The notes: a model not told the origin generated them from the sequence alone. Numbered from the stretch's first letter, positions 24,347-33,956 are shown. The stretch is DNA of 64,000 nt from Candidatus Latescibacterota bacterium (GCA_022820485.1 JAJEFJ010000084.1:46340-110339); one strand, 5' to 3'. Translations and numbers: made by a program.

Positions 24347-25303
24347 GTGAAGGTCGTACTGACATATGATATGGGAGAATCCTTCGTCGAAGAATTGCAG
24401 ACGGCGTTTCCCGAGCTGGACTTTTACCCAGCGTATGACGAAGCAGAGCAGGAGCAAGAGGTGGCCGATGCGGAGGTTGTGTTTGGCTTGATGAGACGGC
24501 CCGTGTTTTTGGCAGCAAAAAAACTCAAGTGGTTCCACTTCGTGGGCATCGGCTTCGACCCCATCGTGCGCGATATACCGGAATTGCGTACGGGTGACGT
24601 GGCGATGACCAATGCGCGGGAGACGCACGTCGTGCCCATGGCCGACCACGTCTTCGCCGCCATCCTCGCGTACACCCACCGCATCCCCGAACTACTCGAA
24701 GATCAGCGCAACCACCAGTGGAATACCAAACGCTATATGCAGCGCATCATCGAGTTGGCCGGAACCAAGATGGGAGTGCTGGCCATGGGAGACATAGGCC
24801 GAGGCGTGGCCACGCGAGCCGCAGCCTTTGGAATCGAGGTGTACGCGGTGGACATTTTGCCGATGGAGCCGCCGCCGGGGGTGTGCGCGGTGTGGCCGGT
24901 CGAGCGCTTGGACGAGATGCTTGGGATGATTGACTGGCTAGTGGTAACGGCCCCGCGAACCAAGGCGACGACCGGAATGATCAATCGCCAACGGCTCGCC
25001 CTGCTCAAAGAAGGAGCGTTTGTCGTAGTCGTCTCGCGCGGAGGAATCGTCGATGAAGAAGCGCTAGCCGAGGGCCTGCACACAGGCCGAATCGGCGGGG
25101 CCGCACTCGACGCGACAGAGGTCGAGCCGCTGCCGCCCGACAGCCCGCTGTGGGACGCGCCCAACATGCTAATCTCGCCGCACACCTCAGCCGAGTCCGT
25201 GCAATTGATCGAGCGCCGCAAGGCAGTCTTCGTGGAAAACCTGCGCCGCTATCTGGCGGGCGAAGCCCTATTGAACGTGTGCGATCTAGAGAAGGGATAT
25301 TAA
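24347..25303 (+). CDS. D-isomer-specific 2-hydroxyacid dehydrogenase
   Basis: 318 aa from GTG 24347 (MKVVLTYDMGESF), preceded by AAAGGA; a TTG at 24314 is the longer alternative. The NAD domain starts GTKMGVLAMGDIGRGVATRAAAFG, where the first Gly of the G-x-G-x-x-G loop is Ala. Catalytic residues are visible: Arg in VVSRGGIVDEEAL, Glu in ALDATEVEPLPPDSPLW and His in ISPHTSAES. The family oxidises or reduces D-2-hydroxyacids such as glycerate. It is followed without a gap by an MR-MLE gene, so it may handle the keto acid that the dehydratase forms. Confidence 0.88.
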   Translation: MKVVLTYDMGESFVEELQTAFPELDFYPAYDEAEQEQEVADAEVVFGLMRRPVFLAAKKLKWFHFVGIGFDPIVRDIPELRTGDVAMTNARETHVVPMADHVFAAILAYTHRIPELLEDQRNHQWNTKRYMQRIIELAGTKMGVLAMGDIGRGVATRAAAFGIEVYAVDILPMEPPPGVCAVWPVERLDEMLGMIDWLVVTAPRTKATTGMINRQRLALLKEGAFVVVVSRGGIVDEEALAEGLHTGRIGGAALDATEVEPLPPDSPLWDAPNMLISPHTSAESVQLIERRKAVFVENLRRYLAGEALLNVCDLEKGY

Positions 25304-26557
25304 ATGACGGCAAAACCCCACCTGCCCCCGTCCCCCATTGACGAGGGCAAAGTCACCGTAACTGCTATCGAATCGGTGCAGCCGCTCGACTTGTTTCCCG
25401 ACTTGCTGCTGGTGCGCATCCACACCGACGCCGGACTCATCGGCCACGGCGAAACTTATTACTGCGCCGAGGCCGTACAGGCCATGCTGCACGACTGGAT
25501 GGCGCGCCGACTACTCGGCGAAGACGCGCTGGCCATTGAATCGCACTGGCGCTTCCTCTACGAGCGCGCCGCGAATTTCGGCGTCCGCGGCACGGAGATC
25601 CGCGCCCTGTCGGCGCTGGACGTGGCGCTGTGGGACATTCTCGGCCAAGTCTGCAACCAGCCGATCTATCGCCTGATCGGCGGGCCAGTGCGCGACAAAA
25701 TTCTGGTGTACAATAGCTGCGGCAACCCGCAGTACGGGCCGAGCACCACCGGGCGCAAGGGCTGGCCGGGCTTTGGTGCCATCGGCGAGCCGGGGCCGCT
25801 GGGCGATTCGTGGAAGCTGTTCCACGAGCCAGTGGCGCTGGCCGAGGAGCTGGTCGAACTGGGCTATAGCGGCCTAAAGGTCTGGCCCTTCGACCAAGCG
25901 GCCATCCAGTACGGCCCGGCGCGCATTCCGCACCGCGCAATCGAGGAAGGCGTACAGCCCTTGCGCGAGATCCGCGACAAGGTGGGCATGGACCTCGATA
26001 TCTTCGTCGATGGCCACGCGCATTTCCAGCTCCCAGCGGCCTTGCGCATCGCCGAGGCATTGCGCGAGGTCGCGCCGCTGTGGCTGGAAGACGTGATCAA
26101 GATGGACAACCTCGACACGGTCGCCGACTTCCGCCGCCAGAGCCGGATGCCGATTTCCGTCAGCGAGATGCTGTTGAGCCGCGCCGATTACAACTCCGTG
26201 CTGATGCACCAAGCCGCCGACTACGTGATGATCGACCCGACCTGGGTCGGCGGCATTTCCGAGACCGCGCGAATCGCCCATCTGGCGCAGACCTATAACG
26301 TACCAGTCAGCATGCACGACTGCACCGGCCCGCTGACGCTCTTCGCCGGCTTGCACGTGGGAGCAGCGGTGGCGAACTGCTGTTATCAGGAAACCGTGCG
26401 GGCGCAGATCCAGACGGTGTATCGAGAGCTGATCGACGTGGAAGTGGAAATCAACGGCGGATACGTGAATCTGCCCCAAGGCAGCGGTCTGGGCGTCAGG
26501 CTAAACCCCGATTTGTTCAAGCCGGAACGGCCCGGCTATCGTATTTCGCAACGTTGA
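25304..26557 (+). CDS. Enolase-superfamily (MR-MLE) sugar acid dehydratase-like enzyme
   Basis: 417 aa. Metal ligands appear as IFVDGHAH (Asp), LWLEDVIK (Glu) and ISVSEMLL (Glu); a catalytic Lys is in YSGLKVWPFD and His in VSMHDCTGP. This is a mandelate-racemase/galactonate-dehydratase type layout. Residues 90-115 (GTEIRALSALDVALWDILGQ) form the usual conserved barrel entry. The ATG follows the dehydrogenase stop directly, so the pair is co-translated. The sugar acid is not determined. Confidence 0.88.
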   Translation: MTAKPHLPPSPIDEGKVTVTAIESVQPLDLFPDLLLVRIHTDAGLIGHGETYYCAEAVQAMLHDWMARRLLGEDALAIESHWRFLYERAANFGVRGTEIRALSALDVALWDILGQVCNQPIYRLIGGPVRDKILVYNSCGNPQYGPSTTGRKGWPGFGAIGEPGPLGDSWKLFHEPVALAEELVELGYSGLKVWPFDQAAIQYGPARIPHRAIEEGVQPLREIRDKVGMDLDIFVDGHAHFQLPAALRIAEALREVAPLWLEDVIKMDNLDTVADFRRQSRMPISVSEMLLSRADYNSVLMHQAADYVMIDPTWVGGISETARIAHLAQTYNVPVSMHDCTGPLTLFAGLHVGAAVANCCYQETVRAQIQTVYRELIDVEVEINGGYVNLPQGSGLGVRLNPDLFKPERPGYRISQR

Positions 26558-26571
26558 CGGAGAAATTTCCA

Positions 26572-27288
26572 ATGGAAAAGGTCAGATATTCCGATTTATT
26601 GCCGTGTGAGTTTCGCCAGCGGCTGGCAGCTAAGCCTGTTGCATACCTACCGCTGGGCACGCTTGAATGGCACGGCGAGCACTTGCCCTTGGGCAGCGAC
26701 GCGATCCAGAGTGAAGGGCTGATGATCGAGTGCGCCAAGCGCTTTGGCGGGATCGTCATGCCGCCGATTCACCTCGGGCCGGATCGGGCGTGGGATCGCG
26801 GCGGCGGCAAAGTGCTCCACGGCATGGACTACGCCGACAGCACCGAGCCACACCGGCAGCTAGACGGCAGTTGCTACTGGGTGTCGAACGGGTTTTTCGG
26901 AACCCTAGTCGATGCGATTTTAGCGCAGATCAAGCGCACGGGTTTCAAGTTCGTGTTCGCCGACGGACACGGACCGAGCCGCAGGGCTTGGCGCGAAGCT
27001 ATGGCCGAGCGGGAGCAGCGTTTCGGCCTCAAGTTGGCGGGCGTTACGGATGAAATATCGCAGGAATGGAAAAGCCAGATGGACCACGCCGCACGCAACG
27101 AAACGTCGCTGGTAATGCACTATCAGGAGGATTTAGTGGACATCGGACAGTTGTCGGCAGACCGAAGCGTGTGGCCGCAAGGAGTCGGCGGCGAAGACCC
27201 GCGCGACGCCAGCGCCGCATACGGACGAGAGTGCATGGAGCGGTCCGTAGAGATTGTCGGGCGACTAATTGCAGAGAGCGGAGTTTGA
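26572..27288 (+). CDS. Creatininase-family amidohydrolase
   Basis: 238 aa from ATG 26572 with GGAG upstream; a TTG at 26554 would overlap the previous stop. The motif YLPLGTLEWHGEHLPLGSDAI is the family metal site (Glu, His, Asp), and VFADGHGPSRRAW and TSLVMHYQEDLV supply the later residues. Members hydrolyse creatinine or open lactams, or act in riboflavin/F420-like pathways. In this catabolic context amide or lactone opening of a sugar-acid derivative is plausible but unproven. Confidence 0.85.
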   Translation: MEKVRYSDLLPCEFRQRLAAKPVAYLPLGTLEWHGEHLPLGSDAIQSEGLMIECAKRFGGIVMPPIHLGPDRAWDRGGGKVLHGMDYADSTEPHRQLDGSCYWVSNGFFGTLVDAILAQIKRTGFKFVFADGHGPSRRAWREAMAEREQRFGLKLAGVTDEISQEWKSQMDHAARNETSLVMHYQEDLVDIGQLSADRSVWPQGVGGEDPRDASAAYGRECMERSVEIVGRLIAESGV

Positions 27289-27334
27289 TTACTGTAACCG
27301 GCGACCGCGGTCGCCACCTTCAAAAGGACGACCT

Positions 27335-28471
27335 ATGAAAATCACCCAAGTAGAGACCATTCGCTTCAAAACCATCACCAATACCGAGCGCGACTCCGAC
27401 GGCCACGGCCATCCCGGCCCCGAGCGCGAAACCACCCAGACCCTGCTGCAAATAGACACGGACGAAGGCGTCTCCGGCTACTGGTTTGGCGCTAATGCCC
27501 AAGCCATAGACAGCATCATCAAACCCGCCATCGTCGGCGAAGACCCCTTTTATCGCGAAAAAATCTGGCGCGACCTCAACCATCGCCAGCGCCTCAATCT
27601 GGGCACCCTGTCCGACCAAGTGCTCATGTCCGTTGACCTAGCCCTGTGGGATCTGGCCGGACGCGCCCTAGACCAACCCGTGTACAAACTGTTGGGCGGC
27701 TTGCGCGACAAAGTGCCAGCCTACGCCTCCACCATGTGCGGCGACGACCTCAAAGGCGGCTTGGCCACCCCCGAGGACTACGCCAATTTCGCCCGGTGGT
27801 GTATGGAGCGCGGATACCCCGCCTTCAAATTGCACACCTGGCAACCCCCCTACGCGGGCGCACCCGACCCCAAACGCGACATTGAAGCCTGCGCCGCTGT
27901 GCGCGACGCGGTCGGCCCCGACGTGCCCTGTATGCTCGACCCCTACCACTACTACGACCGCGAAGCCGCCCTATTCCTAGCCAAGGAACTGGAAAATCTC
28001 GACTATTACTGGATGGAAGAACCCATGGACGAGCACAGCATGTCGTCCTACATCTGGCTGTGCGAGCAGACCAGCTTGCCGATCTGCGGCCCTGAGACCT
28101 GCGAGGGCAAAATGTACGTGCGCGCCGAATGGATTAAAGCCGGTGCCTGCGACATCAGCCGCTGCGGCGTAGGCGATGTGGGCGGCCTCACCCCCTTGAT
28201 GAAAACCGTGCATCTGTGCGAGTCATTTGGCATGCGCTGCGAAATCCACGGCGGCGGCCCCGGCAATCTGCACGCCCTATGCGCCATGCACAACGGCGAA
28301 TTCTACGAACGCGGCCTATTGCACCCCTTCATCGACTTCGACCAACCCGCCCCTTGGCTGCACGAGCACGGCGAGCTGATGGACGATCAGGGCTTTGTCC
28401 ACGTCCCCCAACGGCCGGGATTGGGGATGAATATCAACTGGGATTACATCCAGAAAAATAAAATCGATTGA
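27335..28471 (+). CDS. Enolase-superfamily (MR-MLE) dehydratase-like enzyme
   Basis: 378 aa from ATG 27335 (MKITQVETIRFKTI), with AAAGGACG upstream. Barrel motifs: AFKLHTW (Lys and His on strand 2), CMLDPYHYY (Asp), YYWMEEPMD (Glu), ICGPETCEG (Glu) and CEIHGGGPG (His). This full set is typical of acid-sugar dehydratases of the rhamnonate/galactonate group. It ends the plus-strand cluster (dehydrogenase, MR-MLE, creatininase, this). A palindromic repeat element follows its stop by 3 bp. Confidence 0.88.
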   Translation: MKITQVETIRFKTITNTERDSDGHGHPGPERETTQTLLQIDTDEGVSGYWFGANAQAIDSIIKPAIVGEDPFYREKIWRDLNHRQRLNLGTLSDQVLMSVDLALWDLAGRALDQPVYKLLGGLRDKVPAYASTMCGDDLKGGLATPEDYANFARWCMERGYPAFKLHTWQPPYAGAPDPKRDIEACAAVRDAVGPDVPCMLDPYHYYDREAALFLAKELENLDYYWMEEPMDEHSMSSYIWLCEQTSLPICGPETCEGKMYVRAEWIKAGACDISRCGVGDVGGLTPLMKTVHLCESFGMRCEIHGGGPGNLHALCAMHNGEFYERGLLHPFIDFDQPAPWLHEHGELMDDQGFVHVPQRPGLGMNINWDYIQKNKID

Positions 28472-28474
28472 GCG

Positions 28475-28593
28475 AATAACTGACGTTACGTGTCTCGTGC
28501 GTAGGGGCGGTTCGCGAACCGCCCCTACTATCCAATGACCCGCCTTGTAGGGCAAGACAGCGGGAACCATCGGGGTGCATAACATCAGTTATT
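28475..28593. repeat. 119-bp palindromic repeat element (MITE/REP-like)
   Basis: The ends are inverted repeats (AATAACTGACGTTACG on the left; reversed right end AATAACTGATGTTATG). At 28501-28528 lies a 28-nt perfect palindrome built on GTAGGGGCGGTTCG. A partial relative sits at 63747-63810. It occupies the 157-bp gap between two convergent genes and may also serve as a transcription terminator by its hairpin. Confidence 0.75.
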
Positions 28594-28628
28594 AATATGT
28601 GTCAGATAACAAACACGGCGACAATAGA

Positions 28629-29702
28629 TTAGTCGCCATCAGCAACTCGTTCCCGCTGCCACTTCTTGCGCCCTCCGTAGTAGTATCCCTCGTCGAAGAG
28701 AGCTGTCGCTGTCTGCGCTAGAGTCCGGGCGTACACGACCATGTCCACGTACCGCCCATCGACCCGCAGCCGCCGCTTGAATCGCGCCTCCCCGCCAAAT
28801 CCCACTTCCTCAAGCAACTGCTTCTGATCGTCGTCGCAGTCGGCCAGATAGACATGTAGTACCGCGATCTCCAAGGCCGCACATCGCTCGACGGCCGCAT
28901 TGAGCAAATCCGCGGCTTGGCCGCTGAAGGCCGGTGCCACGCGAAAGCTCAATATGCCCGTGTGCTGCTCGGCAAAAGTCCCCCGCCGTTCCACCGTGGC
29001 CAAGCCGACCAAGCGGCGCTTGGTGTTTTCCAGCGCGAGACAGAACCCCCGCTGGCCTTCTAAGCGTCGCAAGGTCTTCACAAAGTGACTCTCGTAGCGA
29101 GTGTCGCGGAAACTCTCGCTCAGGTAGTCTTTCACGATCCACCTCGGCTCGGGATGATTATAGAGCACCGAAGCCCCCGGCAGGTCGGCCCAAGTAGCGT
29201 CGCGCACCTTAGCTGGACCACCGCCGTCGAGGTAGTCGCGATCAAAGTCTTCAGCATCAGGCGCTAAGTAGCGCATTCCATCCCCGACGAAATAGCGGAA
29301 TCCGTGGCGCTCGTACAAGCTGCCAGCATGAGGGTTGGCCGTACACAGATAAAGCGCCAATCCCCCGGCCTGCGCGAAATCCTCCGCGAGCCGACCGAGC
29401 AGAAGCGAAGCAATCCCTTTGCGCCGGTGCGCCTCGTCGGTCCAGACGAACTCGACGAGCCCCACCTCGCGCGTATCTGCGGGCGTCTGACAGCCCATGT
29501 AGCCCACCAACTCTCCGTCGATTTTCCCCAAGTAGTAGGGCGTGTACAGCCAAGGCCGCAGGTTCCCTGCCATCAAGTCGGCGGCAATATCCCCCCACCA
29601 GCAAAGGCTGTACTCTCCGCCGGGAAAGGGCGGCTCGCACACCTCGATCGTCAACTTTTCGCTGCTGCCGAGCTGAACTGTTGTCTCTGTGCTATCCATC
29701 AT
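28629..29702 (-). CDS. Protein with two GNAT acetyltransferase-like domains
   Basis: 357 aa from the ATG pair at 29697-29702 (GAGGTG upstream). Domain one ends with EFVWTDEAHRRKGIASLLLGRLAEDFAQAGGLALYLCTANPHAGSLYERHGFRYF, which contains the acetyl-CoA loop RRKGIA and the YERHGF signature. A second, weaker GNAT-like domain spans about 160-330 (LVGLATVERRGTFAEQHTGILSFRVAP). The acceptor is not evident. It lies 7 bp after the SIS-like gene, so the two are probably co-transcribed. Confidence 0.8.
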   Translation of the reverse strand: MMDSTETTVQLGSSEKLTIEVCEPPFPGGEYSLCWWGDIAADLMAGNLRPWLYTPYYLGKIDGELVGYMGCQTPADTREVGLVEFVWTDEAHRRKGIASLLLGRLAEDFAQAGGLALYLCTANPHAGSLYERHGFRYFVGDGMRYLAPDAEDFDRDYLDGGGPAKVRDATWADLPGASVLYNHPEPRWIVKDYLSESFRDTRYESHFVKTLRRLEGQRGFCLALENTKRRLVGLATVERRGTFAEQHTGILSFRVAPAFSGQAADLLNAAVERCAALEIAVLHVYLADCDDDQKQLLEEVGFGGEARFKRRLRVDGRYVDMVVYARTLAQTATALFDEGYYYGGRKKWQRERVADGD

Positions 29703-29709
29703 TGCCACC

Positions 29710-30894
29710 TCACAGAATACGAGAAGACGAGGCCCGCTCGGCGAGCGCCTGCCAGACCGCCGCCACCACGGCCCAGTAAATCGCCGTCTGCACAATACCG
29801 GAGCTTGGCAAAATCTCCACGTCGTACCCCGGCACCCGGGTCACCGAATCGCCGAAGGGCCACTTCGGCCGGATGACGTAGTCCGGCTGCGGTGAGCCGT
29901 CCAATCCATCCCCGGTGATTACCTCGACGATCTGCGCACCCGCCCGGCGCGCGACTTGGTAGGCTTGCGTTGGCCGCCGGTAGTATCCGAGAAAGAAGAA
30001 CAGATCCCCTCGCTTCAGCTCGCGCTCAAGTTCGGCCACCGACGGCGACTCCCCATCGAGCCGCGCTAGGCGACGCATGTACAGCGGATCGCCCGGCGCT
30101 CCGTGCTGATACACGGGGAAGTGTGAGATCATGCCCGCATGAATGACGCCGCCATCGTTGAGTACCTGAGCACAGACCACACCGACGCGGTTAATCGCCC
30201 CTACCTCCTCCTCGATCAGAGCGCGCAGAATCCCTCCGATTGCGTCCAAGTAGTCCCCACCCACCTGTCCTGGAGGTATCGCCGGCACTTGGTGTGTCTG
30301 GTGGAAACGCGAGCCAACAAACCGGGCATTGCGATCCCTCGCCCCTGCCACCAATACGCTCTGATACATGGCCGGCATCCGTCCGGTCCGGGTCAAGGCG
30401 GCCACGATCTCGCCAGTGAAGGTCCACAAGACAACCAAATTCTGCAGAGAGATCAATGGGTACCCCTCACCGCCGAAGGGAGCGGTCACCACCTCTGGCA
30501 GGGGGATCGCGCGCTCCAGAAATAGGTCGGCACCCAACTGCTCATCCGCCCCAGCCCACGAGGCCGGTCCGATGCCGACGATCAGAGCACCCGAAGCACG
30601 CAGTTCCCGCAACAACTCCAATTCCTGGTCCGGCGGGGCACCCGACCAGCCAAGAATCACCACGTCATCCGGCGACGGTACCGTCTCGGGTGTCCACTCC
30701 TCGGCCAACATCAGCCCACCAGAGCGGATGAAACCCTCCGATGTAAAGTCCGGTCGCGCACTCGCCAGCAGTAACCGTCCGTCCGCCGCAAGCCGTCCGG
30801 CAACCTGATCGGCGACCTCCGAGATTGCCGATAGTCGCGGTCTCAGGCCCTCAATGCCTGCCAAAAGCGCTGCGAGATAATCCACGCAATTCAC
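29710..30894 (-). CDS. SIS-like (sugar isomerase fold) protein, uncertain
   Basis: 394 aa, two alpha/beta halves. The first half shows VADQVAGRLAADGRLLLASARPDFTSEGFIRSGGLMLAEE and DVVILGWSGAPPDQELELLRELRASGALIVGIG; this alternation with a Gly/Ser loop resembles SIS phosphosugar domains. The second half repeats it: RGDLFFFLGYYRRPTQAYQVARRAGAQIVEVIT. No exact family name is recalled. The stop lies near the GNAT start; the start overlaps the ceramidase-like gene by 4 bp. Confidence 0.55.
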   Translation of the reverse strand: MNCVDYLAALLAGIEGLRPRLSAISEVADQVAGRLAADGRLLLASARPDFTSEGFIRSGGLMLAEEWTPETVPSPDDVVILGWSGAPPDQELELLRELRASGALIVGIGPASWAGADEQLGADLFLERAIPLPEVVTAPFGGEGYPLISLQNLVVLWTFTGEIVAALTRTGRMPAMYQSVLVAGARDRNARFVGSRFHQTHQVPAIPPGQVGGDYLDAIGGILRALIEEEVGAINRVGVVCAQVLNDGGVIHAGMISHFPVYQHGAPGDPLYMRRLARLDGESPSVAELERELKRGDLFFFLGYYRRPTQAYQVARRAGAQIVEVITGDGLDGSPQPDYVIRPKWPFGDSVTRVPGYDVEILPSSGIVQTAIYWAVVAAVWQALAERASSSRIL

Positions 30895-32210
30895 TCTGCC
30901 GCAGCCAATTCCAAGGCCCGAAGTGCCCCGTCGGTCAGAACCCGATCCGCGTCATCGCGCAGAAAGCGCCCCTGGTGGCTCGCCCTCGCATCGAGAACCT
31001 CGTAGCCCCCGTAGGGCACCTCCTCACTCGTCGGCACGTAGCCGATAGCACCGTTGGCGTACCCCACCGGCAAGGTCAAGGAAAAAGGCGACGCCTCGGC
31101 AATGGCCAGCCCCGTCTCGACGAAGATCTCCCCCGGCAGGCCGATGAGAGCCACGTCGTCCAGAGCCACGACCTGCAATTCAAGGGGCAGCCCCGTGGCC
31201 ACAGAGCCACTCTGACACGCCTCAAACCGCTCCTTGGCGGCAAAGTAGCGGCGGCAGACCTGCCAGCTCCGGTGGTGCTCGCCCTTGAGTTGACGAAAGG
31301 CCGGCTCCCACTCCGCCAGTTCGCGCTCGCACTCCTGCTGCGACGGCATGGGCTGGAGAGGCAGCTCAAAGGCGTGCTGGGCACAGCGCAGCCGACCACC
31401 CCGTCTCAAATCGGCTCGGTCCAACACCGTCTGCAGCACCGCATCACCAGCCCTGGTACCGTGGCGCACGGCAAGGGCAAAGGAGCCGCGCGGATGAGGG
31501 TTGATATTGCCAGCACAGCCGTTGACGAACAGCGCCGTCACGCCCGACAGTTGGGCCTCGATCAACTGCATGGCATGGCCGATCCAGTCGGCTGTGAACA
31601 GGTAATTGTCGCTCACTAGGCAGGTCCCGTGGGCCGCGTGCTGATAGATCACCGACAGCGGCCCCCCGTCCTCGCGCTCAAACCACACCGCATCGACCCA
31701 AGGTGCCACCGCTCCATCGGGGTTGACGCCGATGCGAGTCGTGCCATCCGCCTGTCGCTCCCGGCGGTTGACGCCGACCTGCAGCGGATGACGGCCCGTA
31801 CCCCAACGCACGGGCACGGCCGAGGTGGCCGCCTGCAGAGCCGCACCAGCCATGTAGTGGCTCACCCCGTCGATGTAGGTGGCAACCTGTTCCTCCAGCG
31901 CCGAAAAGTCAGAGTACATCAGCGGCCCCCCGTGCGTATGCGAGAAGGCGAGGAATACGTGGGCCGCAGGCACCCCCGTCGCCACTTGCACCAGCTCGCG
32001 CACGCGAGCGATCTGCTCCACCCGCATGCCGAGCAGATCGTTGGCAATGATCACGGCTTGGGTCGAGCCGTCGTCGAGGAACAGGGCGTGGGTGTTGAGG
32101 TGGTCGTGTACGCCCTCAGCCCCGTGGTCGCGGGCACCGTATCCGCCCATAGGGCAGCCGATCGGTGGAGTGATCCGGGCACCGCCAGTTCCGGCCAGTA
32201 AGTCGTTCAT
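30891..32210 (-). CDS. Neutral/alkaline ceramidase-like hydrolase
   Basis: 439 aa, no signal peptide. Motifs match the ceramidase N-terminal domain: GTGGARITPPIGCPMGGYG, FLAFSHTHGGP (metal His pair), HAAHGTCL and LFVNGCAGNINPH. Later VVALDDVALIGLPGEIFVETG and LPVGYANGAIGYVPTSEE are typical. True ceramidases are secreted and longer; this cytosolic group may act on other amides. It heads a three-gene overlapping run with the SIS-like and GNAT genes. Confidence 0.82.
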   Translation of the reverse strand: MNDLLAGTGGARITPPIGCPMGGYGARDHGAEGVHDHLNTHALFLDDGSTQAVIIANDLLGMRVEQIARVRELVQVATGVPAAHVFLAFSHTHGGPLMYSDFSALEEQVATYIDGVSHYMAGAALQAATSAVPVRWGTGRHPLQVGVNRRERQADGTTRIGVNPDGAVAPWVDAVWFEREDGGPLSVIYQHAAHGTCLVSDNYLFTADWIGHAMQLIEAQLSGVTALFVNGCAGNINPHPRGSFALAVRHGTRAGDAVLQTVLDRADLRRGGRLRCAQHAFELPLQPMPSQQECERELAEWEPAFRQLKGEHHRSWQVCRRYFAAKERFEACQSGSVATGLPLELQVVALDDVALIGLPGEIFVETGLAIAEASPFSLTLPVGYANGAIGYVPTSEEVPYGGYEVLDARASHQGRFLRDDADRVLTDGALRALELAAAE

Positions 32211-32273
32211 TGTCCTCTTCTCCTGTTCTCGTCTGTTATTGTCTCTGTGCTGTTGACCATGACCATATATTCC

Positions 32274-33560
32274 TCACGCGCCCCGCAGCACCTTCTCAAT
32301 GGCAACGCGCACAATCTTTTCCGACCGCCCCGACACAAAGGCGTCCACCGGCTCGTATCCCCCCTCGGCAAAGGAACTCGCCAAGGTTATATACCCAGTC
32401 CCCAAATCCCCGTATCCCGCCACGGCGACAAAGGCATCGGGACGACTCGCCTGCGCGTGCAGTTGGTATTCGATAAAGATCTCGCCCGGCAAATGGACCA
32501 CCGCCACCCGGTCGTTGAGATGCAAACAAGTGATGGGAATAGGCCGCTCGCGGCGGCGCAGATACGTCAGCATGAGGGCGGCTTTGCTGTGTACTTTAGC
32601 TCCTGTGGCCCCCGAGGCGATTTGCGCCAACAGGTTTTCCTCGTCCATATCCTCCCTCGGCGGTAGCTGCACCAGCTCGACCGTCCAGCGCACATGCTCC
32701 AGCGGCTGCCGCGCACTGCCCTGCTCCGCCGCCAACATGGCCCGGTGGATGCGCTTGGTGAACAATTCCCGGTTGTCAGCTATACCATCGTTGTACTTGC
32801 CCGCGGTGACATTGCCCGCACAGCCGGTGAAGTATAGGTGCGGCACACCGCTTTCCTCCCTGCGGCGGTTGCGCGCCAAGCCGACAAATTCAGGCGTCAC
32901 CAGCCCGGTGCCGTCCTCGCTGGTGGGATGGACGGCGTAGTAGTGTAACAATGCCAAGGGCGTCTCTCCCTGATAAAAGCCAATCGTCTTGAGCATGGGG
33001 TCGATGATACCCTCGGGCGCGTCCCTCACTTGTGGATCGCGGCACTGGGTCCAACGCACCCCGGCCACCTTGCCGTCTGGCCCCATCACCCGCCGATTGG
33101 AGGCAATTTTCTCGACTTTGGTCTGCCCCACCGCAATATCCGTGCAGGATTGCAGCTTGGTCACGGCCGCGCCCGCCGCTTGCGCCGCTTGCGCCCGCAC
33201 CCTTTCAGCCCAATCGCCAGCCATGATGATATTGGGGCATCCGTGAGCGTCGAGAATGTCCTGGGCGTCGCGGTCGGGCCAAGGCGTATCGTGGGCGTGG
33301 ATACAGTGCACGGCTACGCGCTCATCCTCAGTGCCCACGGCTCCGGCCAGTTCCCCGCGCCAGCGGTCGTAATCGCCGTTGCTCAATTCAGCCCAATCCA
33401 AGGCGCACAAGACCATGGGCAATTGATCGTCCGGCACCAAAATCAGCCCCAAGGCGGACAGCGGGTCGGCTATCCCCTTGGCCGGTGGATACCACCCCGC
33501 ACAAAGCGGATGGCCCAGCGGCGGCGTAACGTCGGATTGGAATGTAGCGAGTTGGAGCAT
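32274..33560 (-). CDS. Second ceramidase-like hydrolase
   Basis: 428 aa, a diverged relative of the gene downstream. It has FQSDVTPPLGHPLCAGWYPP, VHCIHAHDTPW (metal His/Asp), LLHYYAVHPTS, LYFTGCAGNVTAGKY and VAVVHLPGEIFIEYQ. The H-T-H of its neighbour is H-A-H-D here. A gene pair in the same orientation with a 63-bp gap suggests duplication and specialisation. Substrate unknown. Confidence 0.8.
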   Translation of the reverse strand: MLQLATFQSDVTPPLGHPLCAGWYPPAKGIADPLSALGLILVPDDQLPMVLCALDWAELSNGDYDRWRGELAGAVGTEDERVAVHCIHAHDTPWPDRDAQDILDAHGCPNIIMAGDWAERVRAQAAQAAGAAVTKLQSCTDIAVGQTKVEKIASNRRVMGPDGKVAGVRWTQCRDPQVRDAPEGIIDPMLKTIGFYQGETPLALLHYYAVHPTSEDGTGLVTPEFVGLARNRRREESGVPHLYFTGCAGNVTAGKYNDGIADNRELFTKRIHRAMLAAEQGSARQPLEHVRWTVELVQLPPREDMDEENLLAQIASGATGAKVHSKAALMLTYLRRRERPIPITCLHLNDRVAVVHLPGEIFIEYQLHAQASRPDAFVAVAGYGDLGTGYITLASSFAEGGYEPVDAFVSGRSEKIVRVAIEKVLRGA

Positions 33561-33767
33561 GGTTTTCTCAATGCGAGATGATTGCAGGTATTCCGCGCCG
33601 CCCTAATATACGTGGCCACCACCTTGACAGGCCACCGCCCAAGTCAATTATTGGAGGCCCCATCAGCGCTTTTCCAACGCATTATAAACCCTTATTTTTC
33701 TCTGGGCTTGGCTATCACCTTTTAATTCAACCGACTGACTCTCTCCCCTAGGAAGGGAGTAATTATT

Positions 33768-33956
33768 ATGAATCCATTCGTGGTCTATGCAAGCTGCAAT
33801 AGGCAGGTAAAGGCCGCCTTCAATCCGTTTCAAGCGCGGAAGGTTGTCAGACTATCCAAGAAGCATTTTGCTGACCCGGAGGCGGCCAAAAAATATCACC
33901 GGGCCGCAGAGATTAGGCAGCAAACAGAAGAGATGGTTCAAAGGAATACACCCTAA
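33768..33956 (+). CDS. Small basic protein, 62 aa, unknown
   Basis: MNPFVVYASCNRQVKAAFNPFQARKVVRLSKKHFADPEAAKKYHRAAEIRQQTEEMVQRNTP is helical and basic apart from a short hydrophobic start. The ATG is preceded by AAGGGAG, itself the 3' arm of a small hairpin (CTCCC to GGGAG) that could hide the ribosome site. It precedes another 62-aa ORF by 30 bp. The 207-bp gap before it (33561-33767) shows no gene. Coding status is plausible, not proven. Confidence 0.45.
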   Translation: MNPFVVYASCNRQVKAAFNPFQARKVVRLSKKHFADPEAAKKYHRAAEIRQQTEEMVQRNTP

